Under the pieces are notes generated by a model, which searched no databases, was not told the origin of the DNA, and saw only the letters and a program-made list of their open reading frames with translations. 64,000 nt of DNA from Alternaria dauci (taxonomy: Eukaryota > Ascomycota > Dothideomycetes > Pleosporales > Pleosporaceae), in contig NC_091276.1 of NCBI RefSeq assembly GCF_042100115.1, positions 682,001-746,000 on the forward strand, written 5' to 3'. Below, piece by piece: positions 48,065 to 60,368 of this stretch (position 1 is its first letter; every line of letters begins with the position of its first letter). The translations under genes and the position numbers were made by a program.

Positions 48065-50351
48065 GACTGCTTTCGCTCTATTGGAGCACCGATGTTATAC
48101 TGCGGCTGTACTGCCTTGCCCAGAAAAGCAGCTGGATCGATACAATAACGAGCTGGTGGTCGAAATTGTCCAGAAAAAAAAAAAGGCACAATGGGAAATA
48201 GCTGAGAGAAGAGGACGCGAAAAGATTGAAGATAGATCCGCCTTGGGAATGTTGACTATATTGCGTCTTGAAAGTTTGGGGGCCATGATGCCAGGCTTGC
48301 AGCATTGGCTGCTTACGGTGTCATGGGGCTGAACAAAACACCCAACTGGCTCGCATGGTGTCTTCAGCCCCATGATAGTGGGCTCAACAATTGGAAGCAC
48401 ATGAATTTCTATTGCGTGTGCAGCTGCTGTGGTGCCTCGAACTCGCGCAAACGTGGGCAAGGAAGTCGCTCTTTGCGCAAGGCAGCATCGTAGGCCAGGC
48501 AACAGCAAAAAAATAAAAATGCAGTCGGCATCGCGCAAAGTAAGCGGTGCTGGCTGTTTGTTAGTCAAGCCTGCTATGCAGACTGCGCGTTAGTGTAGGC
48601 CACAAAGTGAGTGGATACGTGGCTGAAATCGCGGGGCTAGCTGAGCAAAAGAGGAGGCAGGCTTTCGTCTTCCACCCATCAATTTTGCACCATCCCTGGA
48701 CATGCGCTTCAGATTTCAATCCCTCATTAGCAGCCTTGGTACATTACTCATACATGGGAAACATCCGATCCCGAGGCCTTCCCGGAATGCACGCTAAGAG
48801 GACCGACTGCTCTTCGTGGCGGATGCATGGATGCGACTGATCCGTGTGATTTTCTCCCGAGATCTCTGGGTGTGCGACTCATGAGCCTTGCTTCATCGCT
48901 GAAAGCGCTGCTGATAATGCAGTCTGATAGGGTGGCTTTCAGATGGGTATCAGCATGGACTAGGTGCATGCCGCTCTGAGGTGACAGAGACATTACTTTC
49001 GGATCCATCTCCTTTCGGAGGCAGTCGAGTCACTTCCGACAGGCCCGAATGCCGCGAAATGTATCCACCGCCTTGGACTCTGACTTTGCTGCGACACGAC
49101 AGGACGGCTCGCGATATCTACTTTTCTTGGTCTCATGATGCGTGCTGAAACTGCAATTATGCTGGGCCCTTTAGATGGCGCGCCCATGCCTGGATATCTC
49201 GGGCAGTCAAGCAGAGATGGCGGGATTTGAAGAAAAGAAAAGTAGGAAGGGAGAAAGAAATCTATTGGCATTAAGCGATGATAACGCGGTAAGCGTATAA
49301 TTCACCGCCTGGAATAAACTATTCGACAGCTCGCGTCAGCAGCAAGTTGGCCCACATCTGAGACTTAGCAAATAATGCCGAAGTATTGTATATGTCAATC
49401 TGGTACCAAGGTGTTGAATGAGGCATTCGAGACGAGGCCTGATCCTACGGGGGTGTTGGTCAATACAGATAAGCTAATTTGACATGGTTTAGCACGAGGC
49501 GTTAAGCGCAGCTCCTGCCGCAAAATTCAGAAACTGGACGGGTCAGTGTAGTCGATCTAGGTATGATAGGAAGTGGTCTATTAAGCCCGCCAAGGCGTGC
49601 CGCTCCATGGGTATGTGAAACAGCAACCCCCACCGATATGCGTCTAGATGTACATGTAGCTTAGAGCAGACAGTTGAGATGGCAATCCAGGCCTCTCGGT
49701 AATACCGAAATGTTGTGCGTGAGAAAGAAAAGACATTATGGCTTGCTGGTTTGCACCGGTCGTTGTACTGTGAAGCGACAAAGGAAATTAGAGGCCGTGT
49801 GTAGTTGTCGGCCGTAGTATGCTTTAGGAAAACCAAATAACGTAGCATCTGACAGGCGTGTTAGAACGGCAATCGCCATCGGCCTTGCTGCGCAGGCCCT
49901 GTTCAGCCTGAAACCCTTGCGAAAGCGGGTACCCCTTTGCTTCTGTTCAGCGAGTCGTAAAGTCGATTCCTGCCAGAAATTTGGCCGTTTCGGGATATTG
50001 CCGCCCAGGAATACGGTGACACAAAGACGTTGAACGCCTGGACGCCGTGCTAGGGTAAAGATGCCAACATGCTGGGTGTTGAGTGAAATCGTGTTAGAGA
50101 TGCGTGTCGTATATTAATCTTGAATGATCGTGTGTCGCCAATGACAGGCCGCGTCTGGGTACCGGGATCTCGGGTGCTTTGGATCGTAGTCGGCGATCTG
50201 TGCATTCCATCTGCAACCAACGAGTCAGCACCGACATACATCTTGCATGTTGCGAAGAATCCTTTGCAACACCTTGGCACGTGCCTTGGGCCGAAGGTGG
50301 CATTTCTATTGTAGGGAGGACCTAGGCAAACGGGTTGTTTGCTGGACTCAC
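48065..50351. other. Intergenic, 2.3 kb, no gene seen
   Basis: The calpain promoter lies at the left end. The remaining ORFs (up to about 160 codons) overlap on both strands and show no domain or splice support. A purine-rich tract lies at about 49,228-49,261. Confidence 0.45.
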
Positions 50352-50516
50352 CTATGCTTTGGCTGCGCACGCCTGGCAAGTCTTGAGCTTGCATCGCTCG
50401 CACTCGTAGATGAAGGGAAGATTTTGGGCGAGACACAAGTGACAATTCCAGAGGACGATGGTGGTGTCCGACTTGATCAGCTTGAAGCTGTGTGAGCAGC
50501 CTGCAGGGCGAGCCAT
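50352..50516 (-). CDS. 54-aa RanBP2-type zinc-finger microprotein
   Basis: A complete 54-residue ORF starting MARPAGCSHSFKLIKS and ending QACAAKA. It contains WNCHLCLAQNLPFIYECERC, which fits the RanBP2-type zinc-finger consensus W-x-C-x2-C-x3-N-x6-C-x2-C exactly, followed by one more CxxC pair (TCQAC). RanBP2 fingers bind ubiquitin or single-stranded RNA; here no other domain is present. A good 5' UTR intron on the same strand (50570-50642) lies 53 bases upstream of the ATG, and a GTGAGT donor directly follows the stop codon, both suggesting a real spliced transcript. It is too short for most automatic predictions. Function is unknown; it could act as an adaptor or competitor for larger zinc-finger proteins, which is speculation. 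Confidence 0.55.
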   Translation of the reverse strand: MARPAGCSHSFKLIKSDTTIVLWNCHLCLAQNLPFIYECERCKLKTCQACAAKA

Positions 50517-50569
50517 GGCGATGGTGTAGGAGAGGTTGTGGAAGGCGTGGATTCAACGGGAACGGCTGT

Positions 50570-50642
50570 CTGCATTGGAGAGAGAAGGCGTAAGAGGCTG
50601 GGGCATCAAGGCTAGATATAGTGACAGAGGTGAAGTACTGAC
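50570..50642 (-). other. Predicted 5' UTR intron of the RanBP2-type microprotein gene
   Basis: On the minus strand, donor ATCCAG|GTCAGT and acceptor CCAATGCAG enclose 73 nt, in the size range of other introns here. It lies just upstream of the 54-codon ORF. It was predicted from splice consensus only. Confidence 0.4.
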
Positions 50643-53600
50643 CTGGATGCTTGCGGCAGGATACCAGTTGAGGCTAAGGTAGGATCGGACTCGAAAGCGA
50701 GGGTGTTCAGGGTATGTCGGATCGTGGCTGGCAAAAGCAAGCAAGGCTTGGGAGAAAGCAGCAGTTGGTTGAGGGATGGTTACTGGAGAAGGAAGGATCT
50801 GGGGGGGTTTGCTTGTTGCTACTGTGAGGGCGCTAATGACGCGGATCGTAGTCCGTCTTATACTGACTCTGTGAGGTGCTGGGCGCAGTGGAGAATAAAC
50901 TTTGGCTACAGGAAGAGCTGAGTGCATTTCCACCAGGCGCGGCAGTGTACAACACGCAGCAGCGTGTAGCCGTCTGGCGGTCTTGCTTTCCTGGACAGAG
51001 GCGAACGAAAGCGGACGGGTGCTGTACAGATGGAGCAAAACATGTCCTCGATGGTAGCACGGCCAGGCCGGCTGAGGAGTTGCTCCCACTCGTCCAATAC
51101 GGGCCTCTTCTCAAAGGGAACGACATGGTGGGGTTTGGTCAAACGCGGGCTGGTCGTTCCGCAGCCGCGGTCATGGTAGCATCTTGACGTCGCGAAGCCC
51201 CCCTGGTGCAGGGAAGGGCGCGATGTGAATGTTCCGAGATGCTTCGAGGATAGCGTTGCCGGATTCTATGTGTCACACCAAACCGTGTCTGCATGCCGCA
51301 GCGTCGCGCTCATGGCACCTGTGCAGTCTGCTGCATCGAGAGACGCTGGCGGCAGTCGAGCGAGGGGTCCCTTTTCGGCGGCCAACCCGGCGCCTTCGAG
51401 TGCAACGGAATCCCAAAGGGGCTTAGGGCGCATGGGGTCGGTACATTCAGGTTCGCGCCTGCCCTCTGTCCGGCTGCTCCTTCCCCAACAACGACGTGCC
51501 AGTGCTGCTTGTTACGAGCATATTTCTTTTGCGCCTCTGCTACACCATGGCCGGAGAATAGTCGCAGGCCAATCGCGTAAATTGCCCGAGTCAACGACAT
51601 GAACCATATGTCTGGCGCTATCTTGAGCCGCAAAGGCCGCACCGCGGTCCACACGCAAACTACCCAAAACGGCCTCGTGCATGCGCCGCCGCCCCGTTTC
51701 TTCTCCCCCTCCACCAGTCTTGTTTCTTCGACCAACGCCGTCATGACCTGCATGCCTCGACTGGAACCTCGCCCTGCGCCAAACATCTAGTCCCTACTGT
51801 GCCATGCTCGAGCATGCATCGTCTACTCTCCCTCGTGCTTCCGTCCTCTGCATTGGGAACTACCCTCGGCAACATCGCTGGCCCTTTCCCTTCACAGAAT
51901 GCGTGCAGAGCTGGAGATGCACGTCGGTGCATTTGGTATTGCCTACTGCATCACGTCGACCTCCAGCCCGCTTCGGCTCCCTCACACGGCTACACACAGC
52001 CTCACCGCGCGCGCGCGTCTTGCTGTGGCGCGCAGATCTACTGCTGGCCACCAAGGAGGTCTACTTTAATATCGATGCTGCATGTCTTGTCGTACACATG
52101 CTTGGACCAAAACGGCAAGCGCCATCTATGAGGCTTGCGGGAGATCCACTATCAGCTTCATCCGCGTTGCTTGCTTCTGAGGTGAAGAATCATGACGTTT
52201 CCTCACTGTATGCAACCTCATACTGGATGGTAGGGGCATGCAGCAGCATCAGGGCCAGCCGCAACTGTCGAGAAATACCCTTGTTCGGCTTCTGTACCCA
52301 GAGCCTATATGCCTATCAGATGCATGCCAGGACAACCTCCATCATGGCTCGCTGGTCTGAGATGCTACCTGCCAGGTTGCCAGCCAAGCTTCGGCGTAAC
52401 GAATCGAACTACGGCAAACGCGCTGTTCATAGTCTTTTTTTCCCACATCGGCTGTAATCTCCATCGCACGTGGTGCGATGATCTCATCTGACACCCACAA
52501 GTACTGTCGCTCCCTAAAAGCATATTGAAGGAGAGTACGCAATGGTCCAACGCTGACCCCGTCCAGGGCGGATGATTGGAGCTGGGTGCTCATTCCACAC
52601 CCTCTTCGCTATACCGCGCAAGCCCCGATGGTACCTGACCGAACAACACCACCACGGGAACTATGTTTTCGAGGCGGCTGTTGAAGCCCTACACTCGCTT
52701 GCATCTTTCGGTTACACTGGATCGGACCGAACCTGGCGCTCGGTGTCACAATGCAAGATCGGTGCAACCCTCATGTCCGCCTGTGATCATGGCGCCCGTG
52801 TGGCGTTCTGCGAGTGGACGAATGCGCGTCAATCCTACACGGCGCGACTTCCCCTTCTCGCTAGCTTGGCTCCCCTCCACGCGACCTCTAAAATTTCATC
52901 GAGCCAAGCGCTTGCGACGATTCTCGCTAGCTATGTCGTAAAAGCTGCCGTCGCAGTGATCCGCAATTTGGTTTGCGGCTTGACATCATGGCAGCTAGAC
53001 CCGGTTGTAATGCAATCTAATTTCTTTACATGCAGCTTCCTGTGCGGGCTTTTATGATCGCCGAGGTCGTCTCGTTTGTCGGCTTGACAATGTCTTTCCT
53101 AAATGCCCCGCTCCCGTGGACTAGGATTCAGAGCATGGTCTTCTGCATCGGGTCATCTATAATCGGTGATTCAACCGACACCTCCAAGTATTACCTCATG
53201 ACACCACTTTTCATGGCCGAGTACCAACAGGTTCGGACACGCGTCAGACGGAGCACAGCGTCTCACCCGCTCTTAGGCTTCATCATGACCTCTTACCAGG
53301 CTCTTGGATACACATTTCCCCGTCCATGGCTTCTCCATTGGCTAGGCAACCGCTCCATGTTGCTGTCGTGTACGCCGTTTTCTGTCAAATGCAAAAGGCA
53401 CACGACGCACCGCAACGTCGAGGAGCATGCCAGCCATTGCACTACACCTGAGACCTGGTGTTCGGAGGTGGACGACACAAACTAGGGTCCGCACATGCTG
53501 CCTTCTAGATTGCCAATCGAGGTGTTCCTTTTCAGCCTTACCGCTCCTCGCACTAGTTGAGGATCATTGGCATAGAGGCGACCGTGGTGGTTCCACTGTT

Positions 53601-54816
53601 CACCACATCCACATCTGGCTGGTCCTCCATTTACAGATGTCGGAGTACGTACGTGCCATGGTGACACCAGCTCGCCGCCTAAGCTCTGGCGCCGCCTTGG
53701 TTGTGCGGCGGGAAGATGGAGCTCCCAAAGCATCCACCATCCCGTTTGACGGCTTCCATAAACTAACGCCAAACCGGCCCTGATGGTCCAATCTTCACGG
53801 AAACATGCCTCGAAAGGAAGCGCCACCATCCGTCTCAGTGATGTAAGCAGGAAGCAAGTGTCAATGCCATGGCTCGAGGAGTTGATATTGGATTTGGCGA
53901 CTATACCACGGGATCCGTGTGACCAAGGTATGGTTCAGCGTGCGCTCTATTATACCTTGGATGACGCGGATCGACTTGTTTCGAGGGGGCTTGGAGAGGA
54001 AGATGAGCGGCTGCGACCCTACCAGAAGGCAGTCATGAATCGGTTGAATTCCGGCGTGGGAACTTGTATAGTTTGAGCAACGTTCAGCACCAGGGCCACA
54101 GGAACACAAAGCAAGCGGTGAGCTTGTGCAACATCCACTGCAGCAGGGTAAGGCTATCCTGAACAGGCCATTACTGACGGTGTTGAGATCCAGCTCGCGA
54201 ACGGACAACTCGAGGAAGCAGCTGTGGAGCTACTGAGATTGCATCTTCCTGGTGCGGCAAAGTCTCTTCTTCTTCCATCGAGCTGCGCTACCTGGTGACA
54301 CGGCGTATCAACCCCCACTCGGAAACCTTGAACCAGAGCTCTTTCGATCCGATGTGCTCTCTTCCTTGTCTTTCACTACAAGCATGTACTGAAGAGACGT
54401 ATACATAGCATGACACTTCTTTTGTGTATGGCCTGGTCAGGCCATGGACAGATGTTGCAACGCGGGGTCTTATGGACTGCAGGTACAAAGGCGACTAAGT
54501 GCATCGTGCGCGCATCGTTGGCTGGGAAGCACTGTGATTTGGTCGCGTGACAGCGCAGCAGTTTGTAAGACGCTTGGTGGGCGCTGGCATGTGCATAAAG
54601 ACAGCAGACAATCTTGTTCCTACCTAGTCTCCCGCTCCCGTAGTTCCCTTGACCGTGAGATTGTCGTCCGAGTCCTGCTTAATAACCCTGTGGTTCAGCC
54701 TTCTGGGCACGTTGTTGATTGCGAGTCAGGCACACGTTGGCTGGTGGCCGTTTCCGTATCCGGCGAAGTAGAGTGGGGCTGGGCTAAACCCCTCAAGGGC
54801 CCGTATCTGAGCTAGC
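50643..54816. other. Intergenic, 4.2 kb, largest gene-poor stretch
   Basis: Many overlapping ORFs occur on both strands, none with a known domain. The best coding candidate is 53783-54076 on the + strand (97 codons), with a protein-like segment ALYYTLDDADRLVSRGL and EEDERLRPYQKAVMNRL. It is followed by another protein-like open stretch at about 54,165-54,300 (ITDGVEIQLANGQLEEAAVE). No convincing splice junction joins them, so it is not called as a gene. The last 300 bases are the promoter of the PRPP synthetase. Confidence 0.4.
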
Positions 54817-56724
54817 ATGTCGAACAATTTTGACAGGCACGACCGGCCTCACCAGCTCTCACGACAGTTTGCCCACTACGAGAACGTCACCCTACTCGGC
54901 CCGCCCACCATGAGGGGCGCAATCGTCTTTGGCGGGTCTTCGCACCCCCGGCTCGTCGAGGGCATCTGCGACCGGCTGGGCATGAAGCCTGGCTCTGCAA
55001 CCCTGGGCAAATTCAAGAACGGAGAGACTTCCGTCACCATTCGTATGTCTGGCAGCATATTTTTTTTGGTGTCTCTCAGCTGCTAACCACCTCCAGACAC
55101 GTCAATCCGCAACAAGGATGTCTTCATTGTCCAGAGTGGGAGCGAGAAGTGCGTAGCCCGGCCTTGGTATGCGTCAACGGCTAATGGGTCAGAATAAACG
55201 ACTCGGTCATGGAGCTGCTGATCATGATCTCTGCCTGCAAAGGCGGATCAGCCAAGTCGGTGACAGGTACTTGGCCTCTGCATGGGCTCAATACCAGCTG
55301 CTGACACCACCAGCCGTCATGCCCTACTTCCCGTACTCGCGCCAGTCCAAGAAGAAGCAGCACCGTGGGGCCATCACCGCCCGCATGGTCGCAAACCTTC
55401 TCCACATCGCCGGTGTCAGCCATGTCATGACCATCGACCTCCACGCCTCGCAGATGCAGGGCTTCTTCAAGTGCCCTGTCGACAATCTCGTCGCCGAACC
55501 CCTCCTCGCCCGCTGGATACGCGTCAATGTGCCCAACTGGAGGGAGGCTGTCGTCGTCAGCAAGAACCCGGGTGGCACCAAGCGCGTTACGTCGCTGGCA
55601 GATGCTCTGAAGCTCAGCTTCGGCATTGTTACAACCGACAGGCGGAGGGCAGGCACGGCGGTACATTGGAACGAGAGCGCCATGTTCGAGCAGCTGAGGC
55701 TGGATGGCTCCTACGAGACACCAGACCTAGTCGAGACTGCGCTCGATGCCGACGCGGCCATTACGCCTATAAGCAAGACGACCATAGAGCCAAAAGCAGA
55801 ACCAAGTAAATCGAGTCTCAAGCGCGTACCATCGAACCCCCTGCAAAGGCGAGCCAACGGGTGGTCAGAGCCAACCAGCAGCCATCCACTATCCAAGTCG
55901 ATGCGCGCAGGCTCCATCGTAGAGCCCGAGGTACCACTGGAACCCATTCGAACAGACGTTGGGAACAACAAGGAAGAGCTCGAAGAGCAGAGTGGAGAAG
56001 AGAGCGGTGCCGAGGAGTATACCGATGAGGTTTGTGCAGTTCGGAGAAAACCACTGGGTATGGCTAACATGCACAGCGCGCGAGAAACGTCATTCACGGT
56101 AGACTCGTACAAGGTCACATCGTCGACGATACACATCCCTCCCCGTCAATTTCCGCAACGTCACACAGTACTTGGCGCAACCGCCCTCCGTCCGAGGGCG
56201 ACAATGACGATGTACCTCAGCACATGATGTCTTCCTTCATCTCGACTTCCTCGTCCACGCGCAACAGAGAGACCGAACACTCGCATGCCCTCGGTGGCAC
56301 ATACGATGCCGCTGCATCATCTGAGGACGAAGAAGAAGATCTCAAGAACCCCGAGCTCGAGACCATGGTTACCCTTGTTGGCAACGTCAAGGACCGCCCA
56401 GTCTTCATCGTCGACGACATGATGGACAAATCTGCGTCGTGGATCGCAGCCGCTGAGACTGTAGTCAAGCGCGGCGGCGCGACAAAGGTCTACTGCTTCG
56501 CAACCCACGGCATCTTTGGTGGTGACTGTCTAGAGGAGTTGAACAACTGCGATGTCATTGACAAGATTGTCATCACGAACGCATTCCCGATCCCCGAACA
56601 CAAGCTTGCACAGGCGAGCCCCGATAAACTGGTGGTTATTAACATTGATAACCTTCTGGCAGAGGCGATTCGTAGGAACCACCACGGAGAGAGCATGAGC
56701 CAGCTTTTCCTTCATTATGATTAG
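54817..56724 (+). CDS. Ribose-phosphate pyrophosphokinase, long Prs1/Prs5 type
   Basis: Exons 54817-55042, 55097-55148, 55193-55266, 55314-56029, 56077-56724 (571 aa). PRPP synthetase makes 5-phosphoribosyl-1-pyrophosphate from ribose-5-phosphate and ATP for nucleotide, His, Trp and NAD synthesis. Family motifs: IVFGGSSHPRLVEGICDRLG, FKNGETSVTI, DVFIVQSGS, YFPYSRQSKKK, the metal-site DLHASQMQGFF, and the PRPP-loop region VFIVDDMMDKSASW. Between about residue 230 and 450 sits a Ser/Glu-rich insertion that includes GRLVQGHIVDD. Fungal Prs1/Prs5-type subunits carry such non-homologous regions, which in yeast link the enzyme to cell-integrity signalling. ATG 54910 (MRGAIVFGG) is a possible alternative start that would match the usual family N-terminus. 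The fourth intron (56030-56076) is needed: without it the frame stops at 56227. Confidence 0.87.
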
Positions 56725-59700
56725 GGCAATGGCCATGAACCACACGGTAAAGACGGGTCAGGAATTTGAATATGCAATTAGCAAGGCGTACGGGCACTGC
56801 CCATAGGGCTTTGATGGGCGATATGGCGTTATGGTTAGGTAACCAAAAGCCTACAATGTGGCATGAATTACGATGAAGAGGATACCTAAGAGGCTTGAAG
56901 CCACACATGCAGTAAGTTACAACATCATAGGCAGTATCGATACTGCTTGACTACCTTCCCGTTCCCTATTTCTGTCCTTCTTCTTCTTCCATCTCTTTTC
57001 CTAGGTAGCCTCTGTCAGCACCAACATCTGAACGATGTTGGACATGCGACGGCTGGTGATCTAGCGAAGCTGCACAGTATGAGAACCAACGATGCAGGCC
57101 TTGAGCCTGCAGGAGTCCCGTGATACGATACGGTGTACTCTTAACGGAACGTTGGGAAAATAAATACCAGGTAGAGAGCTCCTTCAAATGCCTGGCTCTC
57201 CATATCATGGTGCTTTGGGCGCGAGAGGGCTCTCATACAGATTCGATGCATGAGTACATCTTAGTGCAAACCCCCGTATTGAAGTATTATAGGTGCTTCA
57301 TCTTGGTTTATGGTAGAGATGTACGGTTGAGGCATCCTCTATTTACTTTGCCCTCTGCTTGACATATATTGATTCATGCATGTATAGCCAGGGAACTACT
57401 CCTACCGACTACCCCACATGGTTGCTTCTTTTTCACCGGACTGCTAACCCCACACTAGTTGCAAGCCTAGGGAGATCTTGTTCACACCGCTTGTTACAAG
57501 AGATGCTTAGTGTGCATCTCCCGCAGCTGCCGCCACTATATTGGTCTCCTCCCACCGGAATGTGGCAAAACTCTAGATTCTAGCACTCGTAGAGGGTGGA
57601 GTGGATAGGTTAGGTCAACACGGAGAATTTGACTCGTAGAATGGGTCTCGGTGTTGCACATGTGGCAGCTGCATGTAGTTCTTCTAGATGGAGCTTCTGA
57701 ACAATAATCTACTGAATATGTCTTCATGGTTTGTTGGAGTTTCGTGCGCATGTCTGGCCGATCTTGCCATGGCCTTGTTTGTCAACGTCCAATGGCAACC
57801 TCATATAGGCTGATCCTACTCAATCCTCCCAGCAGTGGCTGCATTAAGAACAACTTGGATGACTGCTGGCGCACATGCGCGACAGCGTTTCTAACATGGT
57901 GCCTGCCGTTGGACTCCGGTTGGCTTCCGCTGCATGACATCAAAGACCAAAGATAACGCTGCCGTTAGACTCCTAGGCTGGACGTGAAATGTGTTTCACC
58001 CAGTAACGATGCCAGCTGTTACACCGTAGTTCCTTGCCCATTGAAGATCATTGTGAGTTGTGGAAAATGCTGCACACCACGCAACGACGGACGCTGCATG
58101 TCTCGGCACAAAGCCGGTGGATTTAACGGAGAGCAGGACACGCAAGCAGTGGTCGAATACAGGACGCGTGGTTATGTTATCGTCAGCCTGAATCGTGTAT
58201 ATACGTCATAATGTAATCGAAAAGGCCTGAGCGCTGGAGGCGTGGTGGTGTTATAGGCAAACATGGAATAACTCGCGGTGCTCGCCTCGATGCGTCGTCG
58301 CTTACTAGGGACGAACGGAGATAAGGTAGTGTCACCTGAGATGGAAGGAGGCTTCGGAAGATTTTCGACCTCGAGCTCCGCCAGCTGCCCGCGCATCTTT
58401 CCTCCTTCACACCATGGCGCCTGCGACGACTCCTTCGTCCCTATGCATCCAGGCTATCTTCGGCTTACCCTCACTAAACACACACACACAGGGGGGCGCG
58501 GATCCGCCTGCGGCCTGTACACCCCCGCATGATGCAAAGCACGCTCGTCACGACCGGCTAGATTCCCCAGGAACGTTGATCGAAAAACAAATCAGTACCA
58601 CATGGCAGAAATTGGCGTTCGTTGAGCGTGGCCGCGTTATGCAAGGTCAAATGTGTACTCAGCATGAGCAAAAGACTTGGCCTATGGCGCGAGGTTTTTC
58701 CTGCGACGTGTAGGGGCGGTGTCATCCTCTTACTCTATGCAGCCAGAAACATCCCACGAGATCTAACCACAGGGCATTCTAGCTACACCAACGTGGTGGG
58801 TTCTGCTAACTTCGGTCCACTCATCTCAGCATCTAGCGCTGGCGCACCGACTGGTGAGGACCCGCATGGGCTCTTCAAGCCTGCAAAGAGCGGGTATGCA
58901 TGCTGAGATTTCGTATCCCAGTTTTCTAACAGCTATGCACGTCTCTTAGAGGTTGAGCTTGCTTCATGCGCTTCTTCGCGTCGCTTCTATCTCGGATTAC
59001 TTATTCCTAATCGACTTGGTTAGCCCGCTGAGTGCCCTTGGACCGAGGCGCCATGTCAAGCCGAAAAGCTACACCTTCCCCTTCTTAAGTCCAGGAGTAA
59101 TCAGTTTGGTCTATAGTATCTGTTTCTCCTTCCGCTACGAATCGTTGAATTCTCCACTCTGCCGCGTCAGACACCTTGCCCTTGTGCCAGGATACCTTGA
59201 AAGTCGCCAAAGAGGTCGAAAGTATTGAGGCCGCCAAGCGAACTTGTCCTGTCTTGTCGTTCCCAAAACCAAAACACACAGACACCCCCAAATCCACGAG
59301 CAGCGCACCATTAGTGGCGGACAAGAACGTGCCAAGTACATTTGAACCCACAGCCAGCCTCAAACCAGGTCGATCATACAGAGGCTTACGCACGCGAAAC
59401 AAGTGCACCTACAGTCTCATCAATCAGCGGACGAACTGCGCCATCTAGAGCGGAGCATCCTTAGCGCACCGGACCCACGATCGCCAGGGTCAATAACAGC
59501 TCCACGGCCAAGACACAGCGTGCGGAAGCATCTGTGACATCCCGCGCTGCAACCCTAAGCTTCATATTGATTTTAGACCCAGCTCTTTCATGCTAAGCGG
59601 AGCTGTCCACGCTCAAATTACGCACTAAGCAGATTGACCGGAGACTTAAGCGCGTCGGACCTTACTTTTGGTAGATCATCAAAACGCCCCAGCCAGTTAC

Positions 59701-59960
59701 AGAGGTCACTTGACACACGCGAGCCCCGGCGGAACTTGCTTGGCGACGCTATCCGTGGTACCCACGCACAACACCGAAGTTGAATACTTTCACAATTATA
59801 ACTGATCTTCCGGACACATATAAGAAGTGCCGACTGCCGCTCCTCGTCCTCCACAAATCCAACATTACCTCTACCAAGACAACTTCCTCTGACCATTATC
59901 CTTACCTCCAACCAACACTCCACCAACCACATACCAACACCCAACATCCAATCTGGCGCA
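56725..59960. other. Intergenic, 3.2 kb
   Basis: No gene seen. A short perfect hairpin TGCAGGCCTTGAGCCTGCA occurs near 57,092, and a (CA)n run near 58,480. A TATA-like ACATATAAG at about 59,816-59,824, followed by a CA/CT-rich leader, marks the promoter of the gene at 59961. Confidence 0.45.
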
Positions 59961-60368
59961 ATGTCTTCCACTAGCTCAACCTACCACATCCCGTTCCCAA
60001 AGAACTTTCTCACTGTCAACACTCCCGTCAAGAAGCAGTCCGGTTCCGGTGTTCAGTCTCCCACCGAGCCCGTCGTGCCTGCTCACGGGTTTCTATCCAA
60101 CCGACCCACGCGCCACGAGTCTATTTCCTCAGTCTCAAGCATCACCAGTGTCGCAGCCCCGCCCTCAGAGGCTAGCACTATCAGCGCGCCATCTTCTCCC
60201 GCCACCAAGGCTACCGATTCGCCGATCCTTGGCCCGAAGATTTTCGCTCCTCTGGCGGTTAATGCAAAGCACGCGCTTCCACCGAGCACTTCTTCGGAGA
60301 TGAGCAACGCAGAGCGACAGAGGCGCATGAGCTTCGAGAGGCACACTTTCCTGTCCAACAAGTACTAA
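59961..60368 (+). CDS. Small Ser/Thr/Pro-rich protein, unknown function
   Basis: Single exon, 135 aa, starting MSSTSSTYHIPFPKNF and ending FERHTFLSNKY. Most of the sequence is low-complexity Ser/Ala/Pro/Thr and probably disordered. The terminal part, SNAERQRRMSFERHTFLS, is basic, predicted helical and contains an RRMSF stretch that resembles a basophilic-kinase (PKA-type) site. There is no signal peptide or membrane segment. The leader is a textbook fungal 5' UTR with a TATA-like element about 140 bp upstream, which is the main reason for calling it expressed. I do not recognise a family. It may be a conserved ascomycete hypothetical protein. Confidence 0.6.
   Translation: MSSTSSTYHIPFPKNFLTVNTPVKKQSGSGVQSPTEPVVPAHGFLSNRPTRHESISSVSSITSVAAPPSEASTISAPSSPATKATDSPILGPKIFAPLAVNAKHALPPSTSSEMSNAERQRRMSFERHTFLSNKY

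Noticed and set aside
53030..53485. 151-codon + strand ORF with a hydrophobic N-terminus
   Set aside because: Starts with TTG-type or weak context, has no recognisable family and overlaps other chance ORFs in the same stretch.
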